DNA from: Virgisporangium aurantiacum
Lineage (GTDB): Bacteria; Actinomycetota; Actinomycetes; Mycobacteriales; Micromonosporaceae
Length of the DNA: 64,000 nt
Assembly: GCF_016863635.1 (NCBI RefSeq)
Contig: NZ_BOPG01000072.1
Coordinates: forward strand, 62,001 to 126,000
Direction of reading: 5' to 3'
A program made the translations under genes and the position numbers. Positions 1-9,129 of this stretch are shown here, one piece after another (the stretch's first letter is position 1; every line of letters starts with the position of its first letter). Under the pieces are notes generated by a model, which saw only the letters and a program-made list of their open reading frames with translations, was not told the DNA's origin and made no database searches.

Positions 1-662
1 ATGATCGCGGCGGCCGCTTCCGGGCCGCTGGCGTGCTCGCGGTCGTCGAGGCGCAGCGGCGTCACGCGGCCGGCACCGAGCCGGCTGAACACCCGCTGGT
101 ACTCGACCTCGCGCTGCTGCGGTTCGCTGCTCGCCGTCGCGATCACCACGATGTGCCCGGACCGGCCGCCGGCCAGCTCCACGAACCTGGCCAGAATCGT
201 GTCGGACGGCGCCTGCATCTGCTCGGCGCCGCCGATCAGCAGCAGCGGGCCGCCGGTGTTCTCCTCGGCCGTCGCGGGCGCGGGCGCGGCCACGGGCCGC
301 AACTGCACCGGACGCGCGGCCAGTTGCTGGGCGAGGCTGATCACCTTCTGCGGCGTCCGCGCGGGGCTGGCCGCCGCCGCGTGCGAGGCCGTCTGATAAA
401 CGCCCGGTTGCGACTGCGGTGCCGGGCCGGGACGCTGCGCCGCGCCTGCGCCGGTACCGGCGCCGATCCCGTGCGGCCCCGGGCGCGCCTGGTCCGGCGT
501 CTGATCCTGCGGTTGACCCTGGTCCTGCCCCGGCGGCCGGTGCGGCTTTGGCGCGAGACCCGGATTCACCGGCTGCCGTCGCGATGACACCGGAGGTGCA
601 GGATCGGCGTACAGCGGCCTGACCGAGTCGCCACGACCTCTACCCGGTGTACGTTGTGGCAT
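1..662 (-). CDS. Cyanophycinase (peptidase S51 family), N-terminal part, cut by window edge
   Basis: Read on the minus strand from an ATG preceded by AAGGAGG; the 3' end lies outside the window. About the first 135 residues are rich in Pro, Gln, Gly and Ala and look disordered. The family fold starts with LLLIGGAEQ and continues through GGRSGHIVVIATAS and a QREVEYQRVF segment, as in cyanophycinases and related S51 serine peptidases. These hydrolyse the Asp-Arg storage polymer cyanophycin to dipeptides. The catalytic serine segment would lie downstream and cannot be seen. Family members are usually about 270 aa, so the N-terminal extension is extra. No cyanophycin synthetase is in view, so the true substrate is an inference. 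Confidence 0.8.
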   Translation of the reverse strand, partial: MPQRTPGRGRGDSVRPLYADPAPPVSSRRQPVNPGLAPKPHRPPGQDQGQPQDQTPDQARPGPHGIGAGTGAGAAQRPGPAPQSQPGVYQTASHAAAASPARTPQKVISLAQQLAARPVQLRPVAAPAPATAEENTGGPLLLIGGAEQMQAPSDTILARFVELAGGRSGHIVVIATASSEPQQREVEYQRVFSRLGAGRVTPLRLDDREHASGPEAAAAI

Positions 663-765
663 CCGCCCTCCTTGCCCCGCTTTGCCCAATCGTGCTCCGC
701 GTAGGGCTCTCATGTCTGGCGTTTGCCGAGGGGCGGGTCCGGTGGTGCGGATGTGGCGTGATCCT

Positions 766-789
766 GCGACGTTGCGACGTTGCGACGTT
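766..789. repeat. Three perfect tandem copies of GCGACGTT
   Basis: An 8-bp unit is repeated three times head to tail in the gap between the helicase stop and the cyanophycinase start. It may be a simple slippage array or part of the cyanophycinase promoter region. No function is assigned. Confidence 0.7.
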
Positions 790-799
790 GCCGCGAACG

Positions 800-3700
800 T
801 CAGCGGGTGGCGCGGGCGGCGGCCAGGGCGCGGGAGATGGCCTCGCGGATCCTGGGGCCCTTGCGGCTGAAGCCGAGTTCGCGCATGACCTCTTCGAGGA
901 CCTCGTCCTCGGTGCGCAGAAGCGTGTCGGACTCGATCCAGCGGATCAGGGCCACCAGGTCGGCATGCCGGTAGCCGGCGATCGGCAGGCCGACCGGCAC
1001 CGGTGGGCGACCGGTCCGCGGCCGGCCGCTCTCCGCGACGTCAGGCGCCGCAGGGGCCGCAGGCGCCACGGGCGTCGCGGGCGGATCCTCCGGAGCGGCC
1101 ACAGGTTCCGGAACTACCGGGGGTTCCGGAAGAGCCGGGGGTTCCGGAGGTACCGCAGGTTCCGGGACGACGACCGGAGCCGGCTCCGGGGGATCCAGGT
1201 CGAGGATGGCGTCGTGGTAGGCGGAGACGGCCCTGGCCACCTCGGGCTCGGGGTCGGTGAACCAGTCGGTGGACCAGATCCGGTGCACCCGCCAGCCCAG
1301 GCGTTCCAACTGGGTGGGGCGTAGGCGGTCCCGGTCGCGGACGGTGCCGGCCGCGCGGTAGACCGGGCCGTCGGTCTCCACGGCGAGCGCCATCCGGTCG
1401 GGCCGGGTCGGGTGGGCGGCGGCGAACTCGATGTGCTGGCCGCTCAGGCCGTACCGGGGAAGCACCGGCACCCCGGCCGCGGTCAGGCGGTCGAGCACGT
1501 CGCGGTCGAAGGGCGTCAACGGGACCGGGTCGGTGGTGGCGACGGCGGACACTGCGCCGCCAAGAGCGGCGTAGCGGAGGTACTCGCGGAGCAGGGCCAC
1601 ACCGCGGCCGGTGGTTCGGGCGGGGTCCATATCGGCGGCCGAGAACGAGCTGACCACGGTCATGCGTCCGCGGGCTCGGGTGATCGCGACGTTGAGCCGC
1701 CGCTCCCCGCCCGCGGTGAGCAACGGGCCGAACCGGTACAGCAGCCGCCCGTCCGCCGTCTTGCCGTACCCGACGGACAGGATGATCGCGTCGCGCTCGT
1801 CGCCCTGCACCCGCTCCAGGTTCTTGACGAAGAACGGCTCGGCCGTGTTCTCGGCGAAGAACCCGTGCAGTTCCGGCCGCCCGGCCAGCGCCAGCCGCAA
1901 CGCGCGGTCGATGCGGTCGGCGTGGGTGACACCCATCGCGATCACGCCGAGGCTCTCCCGCGGCCGCTCGGAAGCGTGCGCGAGCACCAGCGCCACCACA
2001 CGGTCCACTTCGGACGGTGCCGATTCCGGATCGTCAGCGGCGGAAATGCCGGAGGACACGAGCACGTGCGTCAGCCGGCCGACCGACGCGGTGCCCGGGA
2101 ACGTCACCAACGACCGGTCGTAGATCCACTCGTTCGAGAAACCGATCAGCCGGTCGTCGCGGCTGCGGTAGTGCCAGCGCAGCATGTACGCCGGCAGCAA
2201 CGCGGTGAGCACGTCGAGGATCGACTCGTAGCCGCTGGTCAGCGACAGGTCGATGGCGCCGTCGGCGGTGACGCCCACCGCACCGTCGCCGTCGGTCGCG
2301 GCCGCGAAGAACGCGGTCGGCGGTAGCTGGTGCTCGTCGCCGGCCACCACGACCTGGCGGGCGCGCAGGATCGCCGGCACCGCGTCGGCCGGGGTCACCT
2401 GGCTGGCCTCGTCGAAGATGACGACGTCGAAGTACTGCCCGTCGGCGGGCAGCAACTGCGAGACCACCAGCGGGCTCATCGCCCAGCACGGCTTGAGCGC
2501 GGTGAGCACGTTGGGCGCGGTGGCGAACAGCTGACGCATCGGCAGGTGCCGCCGCTTCAGCGACGCCTGGTGCTCCACCAGCCGGTCCTGCTCGGGGAAC
2601 CGCTCGCGCACGGCCACGATGTGCTCGGCCACCGCCCGCAGCACCCGCCGGGCCGACGAGTCGAGGTGGGCCGCGTCGGCGGCCCGGTACTCCGACACGA
2701 TCCGCTCCTGGGCGACCGCGTCGAACCCGCCGATCCGCGCGTCCAGAAAGCCGACGTGCTCCACGATCGACGCGTGCCAGACCGCGTCGAAGGCATCGAC
2801 CGGGTTCACATCCGGAGCAGTGCGCAGCGCGTCCACTATTTCTTGAACCCCGGCGTCGGCCAGCTGCGCGGCGAGCTGCAACCGGTGCGGCTGCCGCCGC
2901 AGGGCCCGGTCGTCGGCCGCCAGCCGGGCCGCGTACGCCGTGAGGTCCGGCCACGCGAGCGTCGTCAGGTCCACCGCGGGCAGGCAGGCATCGAGCGTGG
3001 TGATGTCGGTCTCGACCCGGTCGTGGACGCGGCGCACCGCGTCCCATTCCGCCGGCAGCCTCGGCGTGGAGGGCCACCGCTGGCGCTGGCCGTGCGCCGC
3101 GAGCAGGCCGTGGAAGAGCTCGTCGCGGTCCATCTCGGCCCGGCCCAGCGCGGCGGCGCGCTGGCGCAGCCGGCGCGCCTTCCACCATCCGATGTGGACG
3201 CCGTTGGCGCTCCGCCACGCCTGGTCGGCACACGCGGCCACCAGGTCGGCGAGCGGCTCGTCGTACACCGCCGGGTCGAACCGCAGCAGCGTGGCGGTCA
3301 CGCCGTCGACCAGGGCACGCGCCGACCGGAGCTCCACCAGCCGCTGCGGCCGCGCGAGCCCGACCGATTCGAGCGCGGCGAACACCGGCTCCAGCGCCCG
3401 CGTGGCGTTCGCAAGCCGACCCGCCGCGAGCCACGCCTCCTGCGCCTGTTCTCCACTGTGGACGGTCGATTCGTGCCACGGCGACGCCGCCGGCCCCAGC
3501 CCGCCGAGCGAGGCGTACTCCCGCAACGCCTCCCGCACCTGCCGCGCGACCACCTCCGTGACGCCCAGCAACGGGGAGCCGCGCAACCGCACCGGCAACG
3601 GCGGGGGCGACGCGAGCAACGCCGACTGCGCCTCGAAGACGCTGACGCCCCACGGCTCCCGCGGCTCGTGCAGCGCGATCACGTGCTCCGCCAGCCGCGA

Positions 3701-4831
3701 GCGCCGGTCGACCAGCGTCCCGTGCAACTCGGCGAGGTCGGGCAGCGCCGTGCGGGCGGCCGACTCGTACGCGCTCTTCAGGTCCGCCGCGATCCGCCGC
3801 CGCGCCGACGTGCCGTCGTGCACGTCCATCACGAGTTGGCCGAGGCCGCGGCGGGCGAGCCGGTCGGTCACCGCGGTGATCGCGGCCCGCTTCTCGGCCA
3901 CGAACAGCACCCGCTTGCCGCGCGCGACCAGCGACGTGATCAGGTTCGCGATGGTCTGGCTCTTCCCGGTGCCCGGCGGGCCCTTGATGACGGCGTGCTG
4001 GCCCGACAGCACCGCGTCGATCGCGGCGTGCTGGGACGAGTCGGCGTCGAGAACCAGGAACTCCGCCGACGGCGGGAGCGAGTCGGGGTCGCTCCCGCCG
4101 ACACCGGCCGGCACCCGCACCGCGGTCTGCGCCTCCGCGTCGCCGGCGATCGCGGCCACCACCTCGTGGTCCGTCAGGGCGTCGACGGCGGCGGCGAGAT
4201 CGGTGACCATCGGCAGCTTCGCGTACGAGAACGTGCCGATCACCTCGCGGGCCGAGATGGCGAACCCGCGCACCCGTCCGGCCGCTTCCTTGGCGATGCG
4301 TTCGAACGCCTCCGCCGGCTCCAGGTCGGCGACCAGTTCCGCGTCGAACCGGACGTCGAACTCGGTGCCGAGCACGTGGACGAGCACCGGGTTCACCTCG
4401 GCGTCGGCGGTGACGGTGAGGTCGAAGTCCTCCTCGGCCGCGCCGTGTGCCCGCAGCACCGCCGACCGCAGCAGCACCGGCGCCACCGGCACCGCGCCGC
4501 CCTTCGGGTTGGTCCAGGTGGCGCTGCCCATCGCCAGGTAGCAGGTCTCGATGCCGCGTTCCTCGTAGAGTTCGCGGGCCTTGTTGCGGATCGCGCGGGC
4601 GCGCTTCACCGCGTCGGCGTGCGCCTGCGGGTCGGGGAAGAGCCGGGCCAACGGGACGGTGCGGCCGGTGGCCATCGCGCCACGGGCGGTTCCGTCGGCG
4701 CGGGCGAGGTCGAGCGTGCCGACCTTCAGATCGCGGTAGTGCAGCAAGGCATTGCGGCCCGCGACGTCCATGAGCTGTTCGCTCCACCGGCCCACCGCGG
4801 CCGCCACCTTCGCGGTCCTGCCGTCGTCCAC
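800..4831 (-). CDS. DUF4011-type superfamily I helicase with C-terminal endonuclease-like domain
   Basis: 1343 aa. The N-terminal 250 residues resemble DUF4011 proteins. Walker A GPPGTGKS is at about residues 284-291, followed by a long insertion and the SF1 motifs VIFDEASQVTPADA (Walker B), GDEHQLPP, RVQGDERDAIILSVGYGK and LNVAITRARGR. The C-terminal third has a Vsr/MTES-type nuclease-like segment (AVETDGPVYR, RDRDRLRPTQLERLGWRVHRIWSTDWF), a Pro-Glu linker and a helical tail. Proteins joining DUF4011, helicase and Vsr-like nuclease have been catalogued as candidate single-gene phage defence, but no defence neighbours are seen. GTG start: TACGCT lies 7 nt upstream and no Shine-Dalgarno is present, so a leaderless mRNA is likely. 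Confidence 0.88.
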   Translation of the reverse strand: MDDGRTAKVAAAVGRWSEQLMDVAGRNALLHYRDLKVGTLDLARADGTARGAMATGRTVPLARLFPDPQAHADAVKRARAIRNKARELYEERGIETCYLAMGSATWTNPKGGAVPVAPVLLRSAVLRAHGAAEEDFDLTVTADAEVNPVLVHVLGTEFDVRFDAELVADLEPAEAFERIAKEAAGRVRGFAISAREVIGTFSYAKLPMVTDLAAAVDALTDHEVVAAIAGDAEAQTAVRVPAGVGGSDPDSLPPSAEFLVLDADSSQHAAIDAVLSGQHAVIKGPPGTGKSQTIANLITSLVARGKRVLFVAEKRAAITAVTDRLARRGLGQLVMDVHDGTSARRRIAADLKSAYESAARTALPDLAELHGTLVDRRSRLAEHVIALHEPREPWGVSVFEAQSALLASPPPLPVRLRGSPLLGVTEVVARQVREALREYASLGGLGPAASPWHESTVHSGEQAQEAWLAAGRLANATRALEPVFAALESVGLARPQRLVELRSARALVDGVTATLLRFDPAVYDEPLADLVAACADQAWRSANGVHIGWWKARRLRQRAAALGRAEMDRDELFHGLLAAHGQRQRWPSTPRLPAEWDAVRRVHDRVETDITTLDACLPAVDLTTLAWPDLTAYAARLAADDRALRRQPHRLQLAAQLADAGVQEIVDALRTAPDVNPVDAFDAVWHASIVEHVGFLDARIGGFDAVAQERIVSEYRAADAAHLDSSARRVLRAVAEHIVAVRERFPEQDRLVEHQASLKRRHLPMRQLFATAPNVLTALKPCWAMSPLVVSQLLPADGQYFDVVIFDEASQVTPADAVPAILRARQVVVAGDEHQLPPTAFFAAATDGDGAVGVTADGAIDLSLTSGYESILDVLTALLPAYMLRWHYRSRDDRLIGFSNEWIYDRSLVTFPGTASVGRLTHVLVSSGISAADDPESAPSEVDRVVALVLAHASERPRESLGVIAMGVTHADRIDRALRLALAGRPELHGFFAENTAEPFFVKNLERVQGDERDAIILSVGYGKTADGRLLYRFGPLLTAGGERRLNVAITRARGRMTVVSSFSAADMDPARTTGRGVALLREYLRYAALGGAVSAVATTDPVPLTPFDRDVLDRLTAAGVPVLPRYGLSGQHIEFAAAHPTRPDRMALAVETDGPVYRAAGTVRDRDRLRPTQLERLGWRVHRIWSTDWFTDPEPEVARAVSAYHDAILDLDPPEPAPVVVPEPAVPPEPPALPEPPVVPEPVAAPEDPPATPVAPAAPAAPDVAESGRPRTGRPPVPVGLPIAGYRHADLVALIRWIESDTLLRTEDEVLEEVMRELGFSRKGPRIREAISRALAAARATR
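3452..3462. repeat. TCCAYWRTGGA palindrome, copy 1
   Basis: TCCACTGTGGA inside the helicase gene; one of six perfect copies of an 11-bp palindrome found in this window. Confidence 0.6.
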
Positions 4832-4888
4832 TCGGGCGAGCGTAGCGTGCGGCCGCAGTTGTCACCGACGGTGGCCGATAAAGTACGT

Positions 4889-4920
4889 GGGTGCCGGTGG
4901 CGTTGTCGCCACCGGCACCC
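4889..4920 (-). terminator. Perfect 13-bp stem hairpin after the MMPL gene
   Basis: Arms GGGTGCCGGTGGC and GCCACCGGCACCC flank a 6-nt loop, 40 bp past the MMPL stop codon. On the minus strand it is followed by a short T/A-rich stretch (ACTTTAT). It is probably an intrinsic terminator separating the MMPL gene from the helicase gene. Confidence 0.75.
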
Positions 4921-4959
4921 ATCCCCCCGATAGGAACCCCCCGATGAAGAGCGGGAACG

Positions 4960-7146
4960 TCAGACCCGCTCGAGAACCCGCTCGTCGGACTCCGGCGCCG
5001 CGTGCCGCGGTGCCGACTTCGGCCGCATGAACTTCGGCGCCCACCAGTTGGCCTTGCCCAGGGCCGTCATCACCGAGGGCAGGACCACCGCGCGGATCAC
5101 CGTGGCGTCGATCAGGATCGCCGCCGCCAGGCCCACGCCCAGCTGCTTCATGTCGATCGTGCTCAGTGTGGCGAAGATCGAGAACACCCCGACCATCACC
5201 ATCGCCGCGCTGGTCACCGTGCCGGCCGAGGTGGTGATGCCGTGGGCCACGGCGTCCTTGGTCGACATCCCGCCCAGCACCGCCTCGCGGATCCGGCTGA
5301 CCACGAACACGTGGTAGTCCATCGACAGCCCGAACAGGACCACGAAGAGGAACAGCGGCAACCAGGTGACCACCGCGTCCATCGAGTGGAAGCCGAGGAT
5401 GCCCTCCGCCCAGCTGCCCTGGAACACCAGCACCAGGAGGCCGTAGGAGGCCGCCGCCGAGAGCAGGTTCAGCAGGATCGAGGTCAGCGCCACAACCACC
5501 GAGCGGAACGTCACCACCATCACGAAGAACGTCAGGAACAGCACGAACGCCATCACGAGCGGCAGCTTCGAGCGGATGTGGTCGGCGTAGTCGACGCTCG
5601 CCGCCACGAACCCGCCGACCGCGTACTCGGCGCCGGGCACCGCACCGACGGTCGCCGGCACCAGGTCGTTCCGCAACGTCTCCAGGGAGTGCTCGGCCTG
5701 CGGGCTGCCGCCGTGGAACGGCACCGGAAGGTCGATCACCGCGATCCGCTTGTCGGCCGAGACCTTCACCTCGGGCTTTTCGCCGACGGCGAACTCGGGG
5801 TCGGTCGCGGCCTTCGCGACAAGGGCATCAAGAGCATTTTGGACGGCCGCAGCGTCGTTCGGTGACGCCTTGACCACGATCATGTGGCTGGTGCCGGTGC
5901 TCGGGAACGCGGCGGTCAGCCGGTCGTACGCCTGCATGGCGGCGGTGTCGCGGGGCAGGTCCTCGTCGCCGGGGAACTTCATCTTCATGTCCAGCGCCGG
6001 GATCGCGAGCGCCACCAGGGCACCGGCCGAGATCAGCAGCGTCACCAGCGGGTACTTCAGCGCGGGCTTGAGCAGCGCCGGCCAGAAGCGCGGCGGACCC
6101 TGCCGGTTCGTCAGCTTCCACAGCACCGGGATGCGACCCTTGTCGAGCCACCGGCCCATCTTGGCGAGCATGGCCGGCAGCACGGTCAGCGAGCCGAGCA
6201 TCGCGACGGCGACCACGAGGATCGAGCCGACCGCCAGCGACGAGAACACCGTGTCCTGGGCCAGGAACAGGCCCGCCATCGAGATCATCACCGCGATCGC
6301 CGACACCACCACGGCGTGGCCGGACGTCGCCGCGGCGATCTCCACCGCGTCGAGGTGCGCCCGTCCCTTGGCCTTCTCCTCACGCTCACGTCGCACGTAG
6401 AAGAGCGAGTAGTCGACACCGACCGCCATGCCGATCAGCAGGATCACGCTGTTCGTGGTGTCCGTCGCCGGAATCAGGTGCGACGCGAGCGTCGACAGGC
6501 CCATCGCGCCGATCACCGACGAGATCGCCAGCAGCAGCGGAACGCCGGCCGCGATCAGGGCACCGAACGCGATCACCAGGATCACGATGGTCACCGGCAG
6601 GCTCAGGAACTCCGCCTTCTTGAAGTCCTCGCCGAGCGTCTCGTCGAGGGCCTTGTTGATCGACGGCCCGCCGGTCTCCTCGACCCGCACGGCCGGGTTG
6701 GCCGCCTGCACCTCGGCGGTGACCGCCCGCAACGCCTCCACCCGGTCGGTCGCGGTCTCCGGGTCGCCGGTCATGGTGATCTTCACCAGGAGCGCGGACC
6801 CGTTCGGCGCCGGAATCGGCCCCTCCACCTTGGCGACGTCGGTCCGCCCGGTGAACTTCTTGACCGCGTCGTCGGCCGCCTTCGTCGCGGCCGCCTGGTC
6901 CAACTGGCCGGCGCGAGCGGTGACGATGACGTTCTCCACCGCCGGGTCGTCGAAGTTCGCCTGGTCATACAGTTGCTCGGCCCGGCCGGCCTCGCCGATG
7001 CCGAGGTCGTCCTCGGCCTCCTTGAGCCCGACTGCCCCACCGACACCGAAGCAGAGCACCACGAACACGACCCACATGGCCATCGCGCGCCACGGATGGG
7101 TGGCGCTCCAGCGGGCCATCCGCACAGTCACCGGTCGCCGTTCCAT
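4960..7146 (-). CDS. MMPL/RND-family membrane transporter
   Basis: 728 aa. Architecture is typical of actinobacterial MMPL proteins: one N-terminal membrane helix (MAMWVVFVVLCFGVGGAVG), a large extracytoplasmic domain, five clustered helices including IGMAVGVDYSLFYVRREREE, a second extracytoplasmic domain, and a final helix block with FGLSMDYHVFVVSRIREA. The paired GVDYSLF and GLSMDYHVF segments hold the conserved Asp-Tyr pairs that carry protons in this superfamily. Such proteins export lipids or drugs; the substrate cannot be told. An AGGAG-containing leader precedes the ATG. It appears monocistronic and ends at the hairpin at 4889-4920. Confidence 0.92.
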   Translation of the reverse strand: MERRPVTVRMARWSATHPWRAMAMWVVFVVLCFGVGGAVGLKEAEDDLGIGEAGRAEQLYDQANFDDPAVENVIVTARAGQLDQAAATKAADDAVKKFTGRTDVAKVEGPIPAPNGSALLVKITMTGDPETATDRVEALRAVTAEVQAANPAVRVEETGGPSINKALDETLGEDFKKAEFLSLPVTIVILVIAFGALIAAGVPLLLAISSVIGAMGLSTLASHLIPATDTTNSVILLIGMAVGVDYSLFYVRREREEKAKGRAHLDAVEIAAATSGHAVVVSAIAVMISMAGLFLAQDTVFSSLAVGSILVVAVAMLGSLTVLPAMLAKMGRWLDKGRIPVLWKLTNRQGPPRFWPALLKPALKYPLVTLLISAGALVALAIPALDMKMKFPGDEDLPRDTAAMQAYDRLTAAFPSTGTSHMIVVKASPNDAAAVQNALDALVAKAATDPEFAVGEKPEVKVSADKRIAVIDLPVPFHGGSPQAEHSLETLRNDLVPATVGAVPGAEYAVGGFVAASVDYADHIRSKLPLVMAFVLFLTFFVMVVTFRSVVVALTSILLNLLSAAASYGLLVLVFQGSWAEGILGFHSMDAVVTWLPLFLFVVLFGLSMDYHVFVVSRIREAVLGGMSTKDAVAHGITTSAGTVTSAAMVMVGVFSIFATLSTIDMKQLGVGLAAAILIDATVIRAVVLPSVMTALGKANWWAPKFMRPKSAPRHAAPESDERVLERV

Positions 7147-7719
7147 GGCGATCCCCCTACCGTCTCCTGAAAGTTTTGACAGGAATGACGCTAGGGAGCT
7201 GGGGCTGTTGATACATCGGGGACGAACCCCGCCCGCACCCGGACCAATTTCGGGCCTGCCGGCTCAGGGGAACCCTGACTGCAACCCTGACTGACCCGCG
7301 CTGCATCGGAAGACCTGCATCGTAGATAAGGACGCCGGCCGGTCTGGCCCCCATCAGCCCGGACGCGTTCCCGGATGCAGTGCGCCCGCCCGCCGCCGCT
7401 GGGAGAACACATGGAACGAGGCTGGCCCGATGCTCGCAGGTGCATCGGGCCAGCCTCGTTCTGTGATCGCGCGCCGAGTTCTTGCTGGCCCCTACACGGC
7501 GCACGACCGAGAAACGTTTGGTTTCCCATCGGGAAATCCAGAGCGACGGTGTGGGCCGGGGCCGAGCCGGCCCACGCCGTCGCAACTGAACACAACCGGT
7601 TTCAACGGGGCGGGACAGGGGGCGAAACCGGTGCGCCCGATGGGAACACCCGAGACGTTAGTGGCGCCGGGTACCGGGGTTCGAGCCCTCTAAGAGAGAC
7701 CTAATCCGTTGTTGTTCTG
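7147..7719. other. 573-bp gap without a recognisable gene
   Basis: Short open frames here resemble nothing known and have no ribosome-binding sites. The gap holds a perfect 19-bp inverted repeat (7414-7461), a TTTCCCATCGGGAAA palindrome near 7522-7536, and a 9-bp inverted repeat ACCGGTTTC/GAAACCGGT (7595-7603 and 7624-7632). It separates two leftward transcripts. Confidence 0.6.
7414..7461. repeat. Perfect 19-bp inverted repeat with 10-nt loop
   Basis: Arms at 7414-7432 and 7443-7461, beginning GAACGAGGCTGGCCCGATG. No T-run follows on either strand. It could be the terminator of the kinase-regulator transcript (about 260 bp past its stop), a small-RNA hairpin, or a REP-like element. Confidence 0.65.
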
Positions 7720-9129
7720 TTAACGAGGAACGCCCTGATGGCGGCCGCGGCGACGGCCCGGCTCACGGGAGAGGCGGCCCACCAGACCGAAGCGGCTGGT
7801 CGGCCGGGGCGGTGCCTCGACATCGGGCAGGAGCACCACGACGCTGGCGCCGCCGAACCGGCTGCGCCCGATGTTGACGGCGCCGTTGACGCCCGCGGCC
7901 AGCCTTCGCGCGATGTCGAGGCCGAGCCCGGTGGACCCCTTGTTGCTGACGCCGCGCTGCATGGCCGCCTCGGGGTCGGGGATGCCCGGGCCGCCGTCGT
8001 CGACGCGGACGGCCACCCAGCCGTCCCGGCGGGTGACCGCCACCTCGATCGGCGTGCCCTGCGGCGTGTACCGGAACACGTTGCCGAGGATGGCGTCGAG
8101 CGCGGCGGCGAGGTCGGCCCGCGACACCGGAACCGGCGCCGGCAGCGTGGCACCGACCCGCTTGCAGGTGCGGCCCTGGTCGCCGGCGACCGCCGACCAG
8201 AACACCATCCGCTCGCGGACGATCTCGCTGGCGTCGCACTTCGCGCCGACGGGCAGCCCGTCGGCGCCGACCTTGGTGATCTCGCCGGTGTTGGCCGGAG
8301 GCTGTCGGGCCGAGCGGATCAGCTGGTCGACCTCGACCTCGAGGTTGTTGATCGAGCGGCGCACCCGCTCGCCCGCCGGGCCGGTGATCGGCTCGGCGTC
8401 GAGGCGCAGCGCCGTGAGGGGGGTCCGGAGCCGGTGCGACAGGTCCGCGACCAGCTCGCGCTCCGCCTTGATCAAGGCGAGGACGCGCTCGGCCATCGAG
8501 TTGAACGCCTGGCCGGCCTCCATCAGCTCCAGCGGGCCGCCGGGCTGGACGCGCACACCGAGCTGCCCGTCGTTCAGCGAGCGGGCCGCCTGGGCGAACG
8601 ACTTCGCGGCACCGACCACCTTGTGGGCGAGCCGGTCGCCGACCCACACCGACGCCGCGACGAGGCCGACGGCCAGCGCGAACAGCGTCACCCAGGCCAG
8701 CGCGACGCCCTTGTTCAGCTCGTCGGCCGGTACGAACACCTCGACCACGGCGTTGTCCCCGTTGGGCTGCCGGGCGGGTACGAGCAGGACCTTGCCACCG
8801 TCGACGTCGACGGTGCGGGTCTCGGTGCCGGTGGCGGCCTCTTCGACCGCGGCGGTGCCGGCCCGACCCGTGCCGACCTGAACCTTGTCCAAGCGGTGCA
8901 CCGCGACCCGACCGGCCGCGTCACCGCTCGTGTTGACGACCGTGCTGTCGATCGTCGCCTGATCCGGCTTGACGGCGATCACGGCCACGACGGCCGCCGC
9001 CATCCGCTCGGCGTCGGCGACCGCCCGGTCCTCCGCGAGCTGCTGCACCACGAGGCCGAGCGGGATGAGGAATGCGATGGCCACCATCGAGGTGACCGCG
9101 ACGCTGACGTACGCCAGCGCGGCCCTCAG
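7720..9129 (-). CDS. Sensor histidine kinase of two-component system 1
   Basis: 469 aa from the chosen start. TM1 about residues 5-30, extracytoplasmic sensor about 35-138, TM2 about 141-163, HAMP, then HisKA with SHRLRTPL (His about 232). The ATPase domain has the N box GNVFRYTP, G1 VDDGGPGIPD and G2 GLGLDIARR. The start is unusual. No ATG or GTG lies near the regulator's stop, and the paralogue at 29.8-31.1 kb starts with ATG in an ATGA overlap. The matching place here reads CTGA, so a CTG start (9129) is proposed. The alternative is an ATG 141 bp upstream, deep inside the regulator gene. Cotranscribed with the response regulator. Confidence 0.85.
   Translation of the reverse strand: MRAALAYVSVAVTSMVAIAFLIPLGLVVQQLAEDRAVADAERMAAAVVAVIAVKPDQATIDSTVVNTSGDAAGRVAVHRLDKVQVGTGRAGTAAVEEAATGTETRTVDVDGGKVLLVPARQPNGDNAVVEVFVPADELNKGVALAWVTLFALAVGLVAASVWVGDRLAHKVVGAAKSFAQAARSLNDGQLGVRVQPGGPLELMEAGQAFNSMAERVLALIKAERELVADLSHRLRTPLTALRLDAEPITGPAGERVRRSINNLEVEVDQLIRSARQPPANTGEITKVGADGLPVGAKCDASEIVRERMVFWSAVAGDQGRTCKRVGATLPAPVPVSRADLAAALDAILGNVFRYTPQGTPIEVAVTRRDGWVAVRVDDGGPGIPDPEAAMQRGVSNKGSTGLGLDIARRLAAGVNGAVNIGRSRFGGASVVVLLPDVEAPPRPTSRFGLVGRLSREPGRRRGRHQGVPR

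Noticed and set aside
766..789. Possible CRISPR-like direct repeats
   Set aside because: Units are 8 bp with no spacers; it is a simple tandem array.
2330..4933. 867-codon open frame on the plus strand opposite the helicase gene
   Set aside because: It is composed of Arg, Gly, His and Pro runs typical of antisense frames in high-GC DNA, while the minus-strand frame has intact helicase motifs.
4960..7146. MMPL gene as part of two-component system 1 regulon
   Set aside because: The genes are separated by 573 bp and no shared operator was found; kept only as a possibility.
7157..7595. Overlapping 130-140 codon frames in the gap upstream of the MMPL gene
   Set aside because: No ribosome-binding site, no recognisable domain, and they run through the 19-bp inverted repeat.
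7660..7700. T-loop-like GGTTCGAGCC resembling the 3' half of a tRNA
   Set aside because: The stem pairs poorly and no matching acceptor, D arm or anticodon arm lies upstream.
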